Both the position numbers and the translations under genes were made by a program. From Plutella xylostella (taxonomy: Eukaryota; Arthropoda; Insecta; Lepidoptera; Plutellidae), in NCBI RefSeq assembly GCF_932276165.1, contig NC_063997.1, positions 1,250,001 to 1,314,000 on the forward strand: a DNA stretch of 64,000 bases, given 5' to 3'. How positions within the stretch are numbered: the stretch's first letter is position 1; the number at the start of each line of letters is the position of its first letter. Below, in pieces: positions 11,403 through 22,390 of this stretch. Under the pieces are notes generated by a model, which was not told where the DNA came from, did no database searches, and saw nothing but the letters and a program-made list of their open reading frames with translations.

Positions 11403-14116
11403 TTACAACATATTCAAGTCTACGAGTTTCCGATAACTTTCTAACATCTTTGGCTTGAAGTATTCACGTTTATCATAGTCATCATCTTGAGCTGATGACT
11501 TTACTGTCTTCCTTAGTTCAGGTATATCATCGAATAAATGATTTTCCTTTTGCAACATCTCTCTGATAACGTTTGGTTTTCTTGTGACTCCTGATTTTTT
11601 TTCTTTCTTCAATTTCTCCATCTTGGCTAGTGCTTTGCCAATTTTTCTTTTTTCGTCATCGTGCTTGGGATTGGAGGATATAACGTCTTTCTCTGGTCGG
11701 ACTTCATACAAAGGAGGTTTCACCATTTTGAGCAAGTTCTTCATAGGGCGGGTTGGAGGAGTATCTATAAAAGAGTATGTATTTTATTGTATGCCATTGA
11801 CGTTCTAGTGTAAGTGTACGTATAAAAAAATACCGGTGTTTTTAAAATATTTTCACTGATATTCATCCTAGGTGATTTTCCATTGAGGTGTATAGTTTAG
11901 TAACAAAACCAAGATCATACCTAACTTAAGCGGCCTCATAGCAGCTTGAATCCTTGGAAACCTTCCGTCTCTCACCATGTTCACTGCAAAAAATATAGCA
12001 AAGATTAACTTCTGGTGATTGTGTATTATGTTGATGTGGAACTCAATTAAATATAAGATGACCAAACCCTATTTACGAAGGCCCTGTGGTTGTGTAAGAT
12101 TATTTATTTTATGTCAAGACAAAATTTCAAGACCAATTTTCATTAGATGGAAAAGATTTGATTCTATTTTCCTTAGCATTGGTACTTACGGTAATGTTTC
12201 ATTTTAGTTTCAGACCATCTGGCACCAGGTCCATAATGTCTGTCTGTATCTGAAACACTGTTCCCATATCGGTGGATAGGGATTGCATTTGGCTCATATT
12301 TAGGTCTCTCTGCAGGAACAGTCACTTCATAAAGTGGTAATCTATCTTCTTCTGAATCCATTTTTATTTTTTTCAATTCACCTTCACCTTCACCTTGAGT
12401 GTATATTTCATTTAAATGTTTAATTTTTAATTCTTCTGCTGCTTTCTTGAAATTTATAAATTTCTCATGATCGTCATTTCCTGTATTTTCTGATATTTTA
12501 GCTAGATAGTCATATACGTTGCGATCGATTGTTGGTTCTGGTTTAGCTTCACCATATATTGAATAGCCACGATTATGCTCATTTTGGCTTTGATGAAATT
12601 TATCCCCGTGGCCCAAAGCTTCTTTTAAGATATTGTATTTAATAAAATCTTCAGGTTTAAAGTAATTTATTACATTTTGCATCCTTAATCGATCTTGAGC
12701 AAACCGCAATTCACTGGGTTTTATTAATGGTTCCTCTATCGGTTTCTGCAGTTCTGAAAAAGTAACGACGACGACATTATTTAATTCAATAAAATTTGAA
12801 GATACCTACCTCGGTTACAAAAATTCATAGGATCTTACTTAAATCATGGTTTTGAAAATATGAATGTAAGAACGTATGTATTTTAAATCGCCAAAGGTAA
12901 ATAATAAAGATAATACACACCCTTTTTTAAGTCTACATAACTTCTTGGTTGTTGAGTAGGAATCACTAACTTTTCATAAAGATTGCCCCTCATGGGAACA
13001 GCGAATCCTAAAAGTAAGATTACAGAAAGTTTAAACACTTTAAATCATTGAATTATACGAATATAAAAATTACCAAAGAAAAATCTATAAGGCAACGTGG
13101 CTTTTGTAGCATGAGTTTTTTTTAAAGTATACTTACGATTTACAGGTTCACCGTGTTCGATTGTTGCAACAGCTTTATCATAGAGGTTTCCCCTCATTGG
13201 GACGTCGGTTATGGGAACAGCAAAATCTGGAATAGGTTTTTTCATAATAAAATTTAAGGAAACATCAGCTATTGGTTCATCTGTTTTTAAATATTTTTTA
13301 GTTACCTGAGAGTTTTTTAGGGATCTTCTTTCCTGTGTAGATATTAGTCGGTGGGCCTGTTATATGTGGATATCTTGACAGCACATATACTGAAAAAGAA
13401 TTTCCTATTATTATATAACTTAACTATTTCTCTCTCTATTTTATGCCGTTACATTATTTACAATAAAATGTACGTAAATAACACCTACGAAGATTTCTAT
13501 TATACTCTCCTATTGCACTGATAGCTTTCAATAAGATTTATATCATTAATAAAAGTACAAAGCAACTTACGATCTTTGCGTGAATATTCTGTGGTTGAGA
13601 TGAACCAGTCTTCCCACTTTTTTGGCTTGGGTTTTGGTGTTTTGACAGTAGTAGTTCTTGGTAACACTTTTGGGGGTCGATGTTTATATAAAAACGCGTT
13701 CTGAACAGCAGGAATATTGTAATTCTCTGGAAAATCTGGTGGTATAGTATTCCCTTCCATTCCGTTTTGGCTTTCTGCATTTTGTCTTGAGTTGAAATAT
13801 TCAACTAATGCCTCTGAGTAAGGAGGTGGTGTGCTTTTCTCCACTACTTTTTCTTCTGAAACATCATGATGGATCTCCTTAAGTTTGTCTAAACTTGTTT
13901 TGAAGCCGTTGACAGCGTAGTTATAGGCACCAGTGACTCCATTCTGAAAAAGTTGTAAAATAATGGAAGACACAGATTAATATATAATTAGGTAATTATT
14001 ATCTAAACCGATTGCTATTTGAGTATACTTACGATAACTTTGTAAGCCAAGAAATCTAGCCCACAACTGTTGACTTCTTTCGAAACTAAAAGAGTGATGA
14101 GTAGTGCCTTTAACAT
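11403..14116 (-). CDS. Gene A: secreted charged protein, 8 coding exons, 568 aa
   Basis: Exons: 14033-14116, 13571-13943, 13306-13389, 13137-13226, 12921-13007, 12190-12753, 11921-11983 and 11403-11764. Every junction is GT-AG. The first intron is phase 0 and the other six are phase 1, so exons 3, 4, 5, 6 and 7 are multiples of three. The joined frame is open for 568 codons to TAA. The start codon opens a signal peptide (MLKALLITLLVSKEVNSCG), suggesting secretion. The mature protein has no cysteine, is rich in Lys, Glu, Pro and Tyr, and has no domain I recognise. Exons 4 and 5 encode a repeated module: residues 182-197 FAVPITDVPMRGNLYD and 212-222 FAVPMRGNLYE. LYEV recurs in exons 6 and 8. 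The C-terminal exon is Lys-rich with coiled-coil-like KALAKMEKLKKEKK. It lies between genes C and B on the same strand. Function is unknown; it may be an extracellular-matrix, silk-gland or reproductive secretion, but nothing here decides. Confidence 0.85.
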
Positions 14117-14168
14117 TTTAATTAGACCTTGTTAACACAGAGCAATACATCCAGCTAGTTCAGTTTAC

Positions 14169-14249
14169 CTGAAATAAATGTTACTAATTAATCCCAATAA
14201 ATATCCATATTTCTAATTTAATATTATCTGGCAATTTAATTTTACTCAC
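14169..14249 (-). other. Probable 5' UTR intron of gene A, with an upstream ORF across the junction
   Basis: On the gene strand a strong donor (ATCAG then GTGAGTAAA, exon ending at 14250) is followed 81 bp on by an acceptor (ATTTATTTCAG, exon starting at 14168). Removing it leaves a 5' UTR in which an upstream ATG (14263-14265) opens a nine-codon ORF that stops before the main ATG at 14116. TATATGAA at 14296-14303 could be the TATA box. This is inferred from splice consensus only. Confidence 0.5.
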
Positions 14250-14295
14250 CTGATAACACGATCATTGTAATAATCACTTAAAAAACCGACGCGTT

Positions 14296-14303
14296 TTTCA
14301 TAT
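14296..14303 (-). promoter_or_regulatory. Possible TATA box of gene A
   Basis: Minus-strand TATATGAA lies about 45 bp upstream of the inferred non-coding exon end, in the context GGTATATGAAAAACGCG. It is the same octamer as upstream of gene C. Shared use in two neighbouring genes is suggestive, not proof. Confidence 0.35.
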
Positions 14304-14719
14304 ACCTAATTTAACGTTGACTCTATTCAGAGATCAAAGGAAGAATGAAAATGGAGCGTGTCGTGATTTATTTACTTTTCCAAGCGTGAAAAAAAATATT
14401 TATGACAATACCAACAATCAACTCGATCTATTGTATGTATGTAAACATTAAATACATACATTATATAAATACCGTCTTTGTTTTAATAACTAGCCGAATA
14501 ATGTAGTATTTTTTTTATAGGAAGATACCTATTTATTTTGAATGAACTGTTTCGAGCTCTCGATGATGGTATCAAATGTACCATAAATAAGTCCAAAGCA
14601 CCCTAGGCTCTTAGCAGTCTGCTACTAACGCTTATGTGACTAGTAGAACCCTGTCGAAAGATAGTCTTCACATTCACAATAATTAATTATCTGCTGAAGC
14701 TTTACTCGTAGGTACTCGT

Positions 14720-14845
14720 TAGGGTGAGGAAAGACGAGCATAATTTTGTGAGTTGTGATTTCTCATATTCTGATGCGCGGGGACGAGGGGGGCGGGGAAT
14801 CGGGGGCGACTCACAACTCACAAAATTACGCTCGTCTGGCCTTAG
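14720..14845. mobile_element. MITE family M3, about 125 bp
   Basis: The left arm AGGGTGAGGAAAGACGAGCA then TAATTTTGTGAGTTGTGA pairs with the right arm ACTCACAAAATTACGCTCGT then CTGGCCTTAG. The middle is GC-rich (GCGCGGGGACGAGGGG). A second copy, split by a LINE end, sits in intron 1 of gene B at 16431-16731. Confidence 0.7.
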
Positions 14846-15184
14846 TCGTATCTGAAGGTATTTATTTACGAAATTTCTAATGTTGTACGGTTAAAAAAAG
14901 TTTTCTACAATTTAGAGTTGAGTGAGACTTGCCATAACATTTTTGCAACATGCTTAGTAAAATTAAAATCATAAAAGGTAATAAAAGGTAACTAATATAT
15001 TAAATATATCAAGGTTTACTCTGTATTGTTACTAACTAAGCACAAACCATTTTGATATGATTTTAAGTCCATGGGTCCAATATTTAGCTAAATGACATTA
15101 AAATTATATCGCAAGAATTAAACGATTTTCTATTTTCTTATGTTCTATTATCTTTAACAACGAGTCACTGACACTCCAGACACT

Positions 15185-17105
15185 TTACATTAAACTCTCT
15201 TGCTTTAAGTACCTACTCGAAACATTGTTTTTCTTCAAGTAAGACTGTGGGTCTTGCATAATATTCCAGTACATGAATGAATGCCATATTCTTGGCTTTG
15301 GCACGATCGGTATTATCACTCTATACGTTATATTCGTAACATTCAGTCCCGATGACTCTGTCATGTATTTTATGGGGCTCATTTTAAAATACCAAGGTGT
15401 AACAGATGTTTCTTTATGTGAATCTGTTATCTTATTTTTCTTAGTTTCTTTTAATTTTGTAGTTACTGTTGGCATGTTAATTTTCGGCGTTAAAACTACT
15501 TTCGGTTTCGGAATATATTTTCTTATAATTATAGGCTTTGTGGTTTTATTTATTGTAAGTTTATCAGTATTTGTCCTTAAAGCTTCTATAGATGTAATAA
15601 GTTTTTTCATCGTAAGCTTTTTTGTTGATGTAACTGTTACGGGTGCACGTGTTGTAGCATTATCAGCTTTAGTAGTAGGTTTTAAAGTTGAAAATTTGTG
15701 CATCCTTGCAGTTTTTCTGAATTTCATACTATCTTTAAGATGTATGGTGAGTTTGGACTTTGAAGGTAGTTCTGATGTCTCTCTGTGGGTCAAGTTTGAT
15801 TTCAGCTTCACTTTATTAGCACTGTTTCCTGAAAAAGTATGATACAAAAGTAATTCAATAATATAATACACTCCCAATGAAATAGTTCCACTTACAAAAT
15901 TCTGATTCCAAACGACCCCAATTTTTTAAAGAATTAATTTAAAATTGGAACAAAATATAACCGTTTTTAGTTAGTAATATCCTGTGGCTATGTTAAATGA
16001 ACTTCAATGTTGCAGAACATGGTATTAAGTTAGCCTTTTCCGTTTAGAAGTAATTTGGTGCTTTTCTGAGTGGAACCTTTTCATTGCCCGTGAGTGTAAT
16101 ATTATCAACAAGTATTACACAAAAACAGGGATTTTGAGTGGTTATTGAGTGATCCATGAGCCTACGTTTTTTATTCCTGTAATGAATTTAAGTATTTGCA
16201 TAGTAGTATTTTTATAAAGTGTTTTTATAGCTTATTTATTGCAAGCGCTGACGTTTTATGATCACTGATAAAAATCCACCCGAGGTAGCTACTTGTTTTA
16301 AGTAAAATAAGAAACACTTACGACGATCTCTCATAATTCTATTATGGCGTTCTATTACTGGCTGCTTTATAACTTCGAGCAAATTATCAACAACATTCTG
16401 AAATAAAATATAATTGTACTAATCCCATCCTAAGGGTGAGGCCAGACGAGCGTAATTTTGTGAGTCGCGTATTCCGCAGAAATATCATGTGCGCGGGGAC
16501 GAGTTGAGCGAGTAATGTAATAAACTTCTCTCCTCTCATCCTATCGCACTACCAACTACTTTCTCGACATCACCAAAGGTTAACTGGTAGAGAATGCTAC
16601 TATCATTAAGTTCGCCTTTGTACAATGTTTTTATGTGCAATGAAAAATTTATAATAATGTCCCCGTCCCCCTCGTCCCCGCGCACAGAATGCGCGACTCA
16701 GAAGTCACAAAATTACGCTCGTGGCCACACTAATATTGTAAATGCCAAAGTAACTGTGTCTGTCTGTCTGTTACTCATTCACACCAAAACTAATGAACGG
16801 ATTTGAATGAAATTTGGTATACAGATAGTCTAGACCCTGAGAAACAACATAGGCGACTTTTTATTGCGGAATTCCCACGGGATTTTTTTAAGGCGAAGCG
16901 AAGCTCGCGGGAACAGCTAGCACTGAATAAAGGCCCGCGGACCAACCTTGGCTGGTGGAATAATGATGACTAGTATTTAGAGAATGGTACTTACAGATAT
17001 AGTTTTATAGATCCTAGATAAAAATTCGAAAGCATCAGTCGACCGCACCTCACACGCCAGCACTAACATTAAAACGAGCAAGGCTTTGGTCATTGGCTTA
17101 ATCAT
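15185..17105 (-). CDS. Gene B: secreted Thr/Lys-rich protein, 3 coding exons, 276 aa
   Basis: Exons: 16995-17105, 16322-16397 and 15185-15828. Junctions are GT-AG (GTAAGTACC and GTAAGTGTT donors; TTTATTTCAG and CTTTTTCAG acceptors), phase 0 then phase 1, and the joined frame is open for 276 codons. The N-terminus MIKPMTKALLVLMLVLACEV is a signal peptide; the second Met at residue 5 is an alternative start. Exon 2 ends IERHNRIMRDR, basic like the ends of exon 2 in genes A and C. The mature part has no cysteine, is strongly basic and very rich in Thr and Lys, and carries six N-glycosylation sequons (NLT, NAT, NKT, NVT, NIT, NVS). Dense Thr suggests O-glycosylation or a disordered matrix protein (inference). 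The plus-strand ORF at 15273-15842 is its antisense shadow. It is the most upstream gene of the three-gene cluster. No family recognised. Confidence 0.82.
15870..16101. mobile_element. MITE family M1 in intron 2 of gene B
   Basis: It begins CACTCCCAATGAAATAGTTC after TA and ends GGAACCTTTTCATTGCCC then GTGAGTG before TA. The internal blocks CAATGTTGCAGAACAT and CCGTTTAGAAGTAATTTGGT match the copy at 55612-56398. It is spliced out with the intron. Confidence 0.75.
16431..16731. mobile_element. MITE family M3 split by a LINE 3'-end insertion, intron 1 of gene B
   Basis: The outer arms AGGGTGAGGCCAGACGAGCG and ACAAAATTACGCTCGTGGCC belong to M3. Between about 16518 and 16660 lies a sequence nearly the same as 25370-25515 (CTTCTCTCCTCTCA, TTTCTCGACATCACCAAAGG, TAAGTTCGCCTTTGTACA), which I read as the 3' end of a non-LTR element. 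So one repeat is nested in another within the intron. Confidence 0.6.
16729..16922 (+). mobile_element. Helitron-like non-autonomous fragment in intron 1 of gene B
   Basis: It runs from CTAATATTGTAAATGCCAAAG through a TCTGTCTGTCTGTTAC block and AATTTGGTATACAGA to a 3' end GCGAAGCTCGCGGGAACAGC ending CTAG. The CTAG end and the same structure in two other copies (34080-34295, 50765-50962) fit a Helitron-like family common in Lepidoptera. A 5' TC start is visible in the copies that retain it. Confidence 0.55.
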
Positions 17106-17286
17106 TTTATAACACACGTGAAGTCTACCATGGTATCAACGGAACAATGCAAAGAGCTAGTATCCAACACCATGATAGTGCAACGAATATGAATAATAAC
17201 GTTTTGTTTGAAATTGTAATAATATTTTAAAACTTTCATGCAGATAGACTAATCTAACTCAGGATTTATAATGTAGATACGTGCCG

Positions 17287-17293
17287 TTTTATA
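17287..17293 (-). promoter_or_regulatory. Possible TATA box of gene B
   Basis: Minus-strand TATAAAA, in GCTTATAAAACGGCACG, lies about 182 bp upstream of gene B's first ATG and would give a 5' UTR of about 150 nt. This is a motif match only. Confidence 0.35.
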
Positions 17294-18217
17294 AGCAGGA
17301 AGTGTTATACAGAGTGGAATTTTATAATTGTACTGCCTACTGGTTGCAATTCCCCGATACCAGAGTCGTTCCCATATCAAAATTTATTCAGTAGGTCGCG
17401 CCGGATACATTGACCTGCTGACAGGAGTTACACTGATAAAATATCAGCCTGTAGTAGTAGTATCTACTAGTACTAGGTGCTGGAGGGTCTATCTCGATAC
17501 GTTTGTAGGCTTCATTCGAGAACTTTGTTCACCGCCACCGCAACGGTTATGGTTTTTCGATAGATAGCGTGGTTGTAAGCTAGGTAGGTATTAGGTATAA
17601 AACCTTATGATGGATATTTAGGTATGCGCAATGATTATCTGTAACCATAGGGAACCATGTGTATTCTTGAAATATTAAGTTGTATCGGTTGGACAAACAT
17701 TTATACAACAAATATGTACCAAAATTATAACACTTGAAGCTATACTAAAGTACTAAAAAGCATTTTTGTTTCCTCTAAATGTACACTTCTACATTTATTA
17801 AGTCCTTTTATTAATTGTAGAGCTAACTCGGTGTTTCCACCCCGCCCTTTCACTTGCAAGAACCCTTCAGACGGAGTCACGAACCGGGAGTGCTAGCGAC
17901 AAGTTCGTGGCACACAGAGCCATCAGTTGTGTTAAATTGTGTTTCAGGATATCAGGATATACCAATAATAATATGGGTCCCGTTTCCCATTATATCTAAA
18001 ACTAATAGATGTTACAATGTGTGTGTGTAATAATAAATAAATAAATAGATTACTTATCTTTTATTTGTACTCAAAAATGGACAGGCGGTATTTTTATAAA
18101 TATAATAGAATAGAATATTCTTTATTTGTACACAAGAAAAGATTATACAAACACATAGGTACAAAAAAGGCGGTCTTATAACTTGACAATAAATAATTAT
18201 ATGGAAAGACGTATGGA

Positions 18218-18490
18218 GTCCGTGCTTCGGACGGCACCTACAGCCGTGTGTGGATCTCGGTTGCTATTTCTTCGGCAGCAGTCGTGAAGCCTATTCAGAG
18301 GCCTTCTGGCACTTGTCAGGTGTCACCCATTGAGTATGAAACCCGGGTCCGCATTGTTCCATGGGTGTCACCCGACAACTCTCTCGGCATAAGTTTGCTT
18401 GTGTTGAGGTCCACTAATCCGTACTACGCTAGCGTGATGGACTAGACCTAACACCCTTTCCTGGAAAGAGATCCGTGCCCCCGCAGTGGG
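18218..18490. repeat. Dispersed repeat, second copy of the 2640-3045 family
   Basis: Opposite orientation to the first copy. Shared blocks include GTGCTTCGGACGGCAC, TTCGGCAGCAGTCGT, GGCCTTCTGGC, CCCGACAACTCTCTCGGC and the end ATCCGTGCCCCCGCAGTGGG. An ORF spanning it is not gene-like. Confidence 0.5.
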
Positions 18491-18884
18491 TCCGTGATAT
18501 GAATTTGACTTGAACATTTAAAGTCGACCTTACTTTGAAGTCTTTTCGTGCTACTCAGTACATTTTAAAATATTTTTTAGGGTTCCGAGCAAACTTGAAA
18601 TTGTTCTATTAAAATATTTTTTTATTCTGCGCCCAGTATACCACAGCTTTACAGTGACTCGACGAAACTCCGCGATCGCCGAGTATGACACGGCGAGACT
18701 TGTGAACCCGGGACCGCTGTCTCGACCCACTTACACCACATTCCGCCAACAACTACGTCTGGGTGGCGACTCGGCAAGGCTGCAGAAATAGAACAAAAAC
18801 TTACTTGCAGATGTATACAGAAATAGCTTGAGTTGGTTGGGTAAAAATCAAATGCAAATAAAGAATATTCAATGATAGGTAATA

Positions 18885-18990
18885 CGCTTTCGAGCAATGA
18901 AAAAGTTCCATTGACAATAGCACCCAATTACTCCTAAACCGAATAGACTAGCTTAATGACGCCGTCTGCAATATTTCAGTTCATTTCACA
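18885..18990. mobile_element. MITE family M1, half element
   Basis: It contains GAGCAATGAAAAAGTTCCAT, then AATTACTCCTAAACCG and AGCTTAATGACGCCGTCTGC. These are the left terminal and subterminal blocks also seen at 22272 and 61771. The opposite terminus is not apparent. Confidence 0.55.
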
Positions 18991-21216
18991 GCGCGTCAAT
19001 ATAACCAACTAAAACGTAAATATTTTGATCAAATCTAAAATAAATATTAAAAAAAGTATACAATACTGATACAAAACTTACTTACTACTTAACTACTAGA
19101 AAATATGCCCTTAGCAAGTCCGACAAATCCGGCAGGCCAGGGTACCGAAAAGGGGGTGGTATTCTGAAAATAAAATATTCAACGATTTGAAAGCGTTCCC
19201 GTGTCGTATGTCAACAAGTCGACGACGGCGAGTTTAGTTTGACAGTGGACTGACATCGCGACCAACTGTCAGGAATAGAACTAATGAATCTTTTATGTGG
19301 AGCAAAAGCACAGTATGTACTTACTAGAGCTTTATTATTTTCATTTATCTTTCGACTGAATACAGGGTGGTTTACGCTTCAAGTTGTATTAAGTGTACAA
19401 TTGTGCATCTATTACAAATAGATCGTTTGAAGTAGTCGCCTATGTGCAAATTTAATTACAATATGTGCAACAAAAAAAAAAATATATTGATTAATTCCTA
19501 TTCTTTTTTGAATTTATAAATTTCTATTCAAACGTCTGGTTTTCATTTTTAGCAGAGCCAGATGTTTGTAGAGATTTAATAAATAATAATAATTAACCCA
19601 CCATTCGTTTGAAACACCTTTTTGTTATTTGAATTAATCGTGAATTAGTTTTATTATTATTCACTGAACATTTATCAAAGCGTTTAACCTTCGCAACCAT
19701 TGACGCTAAACAAATCTAACACGTAACAAATTACGCACAGGATTTCAAAGAATTTCCATTCAATTCAAAATAAAATTACACTTCAATAGCAAAAATAAAT
19801 CACTTGGGGACTCCAAACTTTCTCATTAACAGTGCGAGTGAGAAGGCAAACTTATTCTCCTGAAGAGCGAAAGAGACAGCTATGCAAATGTCAGTGACAC
19901 CTGTTCCTGATTTATTTGTTTGGAAAGAGTCTGTTTTTGAGGCGGTTTCCAAAGTTTTCGTGGGAAAAGGTTCCATTTGGCATTTTTTGTGTAATTTGTT
20001 ATTGTATTGTTACTGTTAGTGACAATTTATCATAGTTATTGAACGCTTGAGTGTTTTTTATGAGGTTGACAGTACAGAAATTAATCTAGCTAGAGTGCGG
20101 ATAGATTAATTGAACCACAGAAAAATGAGAGTGGTGATATAAGTTTGACATATTGTATTGTATCCACTGTATGAAATTATCTAAAATTTTACGTTAAATA
20201 AATTATGAAACTGATATTTAGTCTTGGCATACGACCGCCTTTTTGTAGGATAGGATAATAATTACTTTTTTTTCTGATTTAAATACATACTATTTCAGAT
20301 ATACTCTTTGTAGGACGTGTCCGTTGCACTATTGAATTCAGTACCTTCTACATATTCCTTCCACAAAAAGTAGGTCACCTCTTATCGGCCATGTACGGTA
20401 AGCCTAATTAATACGCTACACAGATCAGATCCTGCGTAATAGATACCCCTAATCTGTCCTTAACTCCGCATTCAATCTCCAGGTGCTTATTCTGAGAATC
20501 GTCTTGCTGACGTCATTGAATTTGCCGTCTCCGTAGTCCTCATGTCAAGACTAAGCACTTGACATGGTAATGAGCAATCAGCCGGCTAGGCTGCCTCGTC
20601 TGGAGGAGATCCTTAGTGTTGTGGCCAGGGGAGCGGCGGGGTCATTGAGCTATGTGCCTGCTATAGTACCGCTATAGACAATATTCATTTCTTTCCTATC
20701 AAATAGTTCAGGGCCTCTAGTATGGATATTTTAATTTACGTAAACGAAGAAGGTTTTGTTTTTCTTCTGTCATCTGCATACATTATCTGTCAAAATTTTG
20801 ATGATGATTTCCGCTAGAGGCGCCACTTTTTATGCGAGAAAACGTACCTAATCTTTTATAGTTTTCGACAAACTATCAAACTGTACTATACGTACAGTCA
20901 ACAAACAAGGTGCTGATACTTAACATTTGGCAAATAGGCAGCGCTGCTACAGCCTCTCTGATATGAGAAAATTCCATACTATAATAGGAGTTATATTTTA
21001 CTTCACAATCACTCTATCACTCCCGTGACTTTTAAAACCGAACCCGCTGTTGTAGCAACCCCACCAGCCCGTCAATCAGACTTGGTAGCCGTAATCCCGT
21101 TATCTGCGCAACATGTCTGACTTCCGAGATGCCCGACGTGTCCAGATGTGTTGGCTTTGTGCTTGTTTCCTCTGTCTTTCCTGCCTTCAACTGTTTCAAT
21201 TGTGAAGATACCATTG

Positions 21217-21330
21217 ATGAAGGAATAGTGTAGTGGTTAGTGACCCTGGCAGCTATGCTGAAGGTCGCAGGTTCGATCCCCGGCTGGGAAAAATATTTGT
21301 TTAAAGACAGATTTTTGTACTCGGGCATGC
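21217..21330 (+). mobile_element. tRNA-derived SINE, family S1 (5' part)
   Basis: A box-like AGTGTAGTGGTTAGTGACC and B box GGTTCGATCCCCGGC, followed by the family's ATATTTGTTTAAAGACAGAT and TTGTACTCGGG. The body is cut after that. An antisense ORF runs across it and is not real. Confidence 0.75.
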
Positions 21331-22271
21331 CGTTTTATAGATAAAGTACGCAAAAACACAAACTCAAACAAAAAAAATCAAGTTCATTTATTTACTCACT
21401 GTATGGGCGAGTGAATCTGTAAGTACTTTAACAGTCAGATCATCCATATAAGCAACATTGACTTAAGCCTTACGACTTACGCTTTAAGAAGCACATTACG
21501 TGTTCATACAGCTCAGCCGCTAATGCAACTTATCTCTTCGAAATTTACCCTTACAACGCAGAGGTTAAGAACGGTAATAAATCAAAATCCGCGCTTAGAT
21601 AGTCCCCCACAGTACGTCTTCCCGTCAATTGCCAAGTCATGGCGACGGGAGTGTAAACAGCTCGCTTACATCCTAAGCAAACTCGACTATCACTGTTTGG
21701 GCAGCTGATTCCCGGAGTTGATCCACTGAGTTTATGAACTGACGCCATGACAATCCGATCTCATTGTTTGTGCAAATAGACGGATATTGAAAAAAAGAGC
21801 TAGATTCGATTCGTTTTTGTTTCGTGAGAATCCGATTTTGTTTTGTTTTGTACACTTGGGAGTTTACGTTATTTGAGGAGTTTGTTTTTGTGTGCGATTC
21901 GAGTAAGAAAGGAATGGAATCACATTTTTCGATTACACCTCCGATTATTTAAAGTTAATAATATGATTGGTTCCTGCAGTAAGATTTGGACATTAACCCT
22001 TCTTCTTTCATTCATGAGAAGGTCATCCGTGCCCCAGCAGAGGGGACGTGATGGGTTGTGATGACAACGATGTTTTCTTTAACCGTTCATTTGTGTTATT
22101 ATCCTATTTTTCAATAAAAGTATGAACATGGATGTATTAATAACGGAAGACGTGACAAGAACACAGATAGTGTTGCCAGAGTCACAGCGAGATATTAAAC
22201 AAGTTGTCCACATGTGCCAGTATTGGCTACGTGCTGTGTACCCAGCCGAGGAATATTCCTACGTACGAAGT

Positions 22272-22390
22272 AGGTACGACTTTATTACACTCACAAGCAT
22301 TGAAAAAGTTCCAGTGACAATAGCACCAATTACTCCTAAACTGAAAAGGCCAGCTTAATGACGCCGCACCGTCTGAAATATTGAAGTAAA
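22272..22390. mobile_element. MITE family M1, half element
   Basis: CACTCACAAGCATTGAAAAA, then GTTCCAGTGACAATAGCACC and AGCTTAATGACGCCG. Same subfamily as 18885 and 61771. It lies inside a spurious plus-strand ORF (22122-22358). Confidence 0.6.

Noticed and set aside
15273..15842. 189-codon plus-strand ORF, Val/Phe-rich
   Set aside because: Antisense shadow of gene B exon 3; the minus strand has matching splice sites and a signal peptide exon.
22122..22358. 78-codon plus-strand ORF
   Set aside because: Its second half is the terminal repeat of an M1 MITE; no start context or splice partner.
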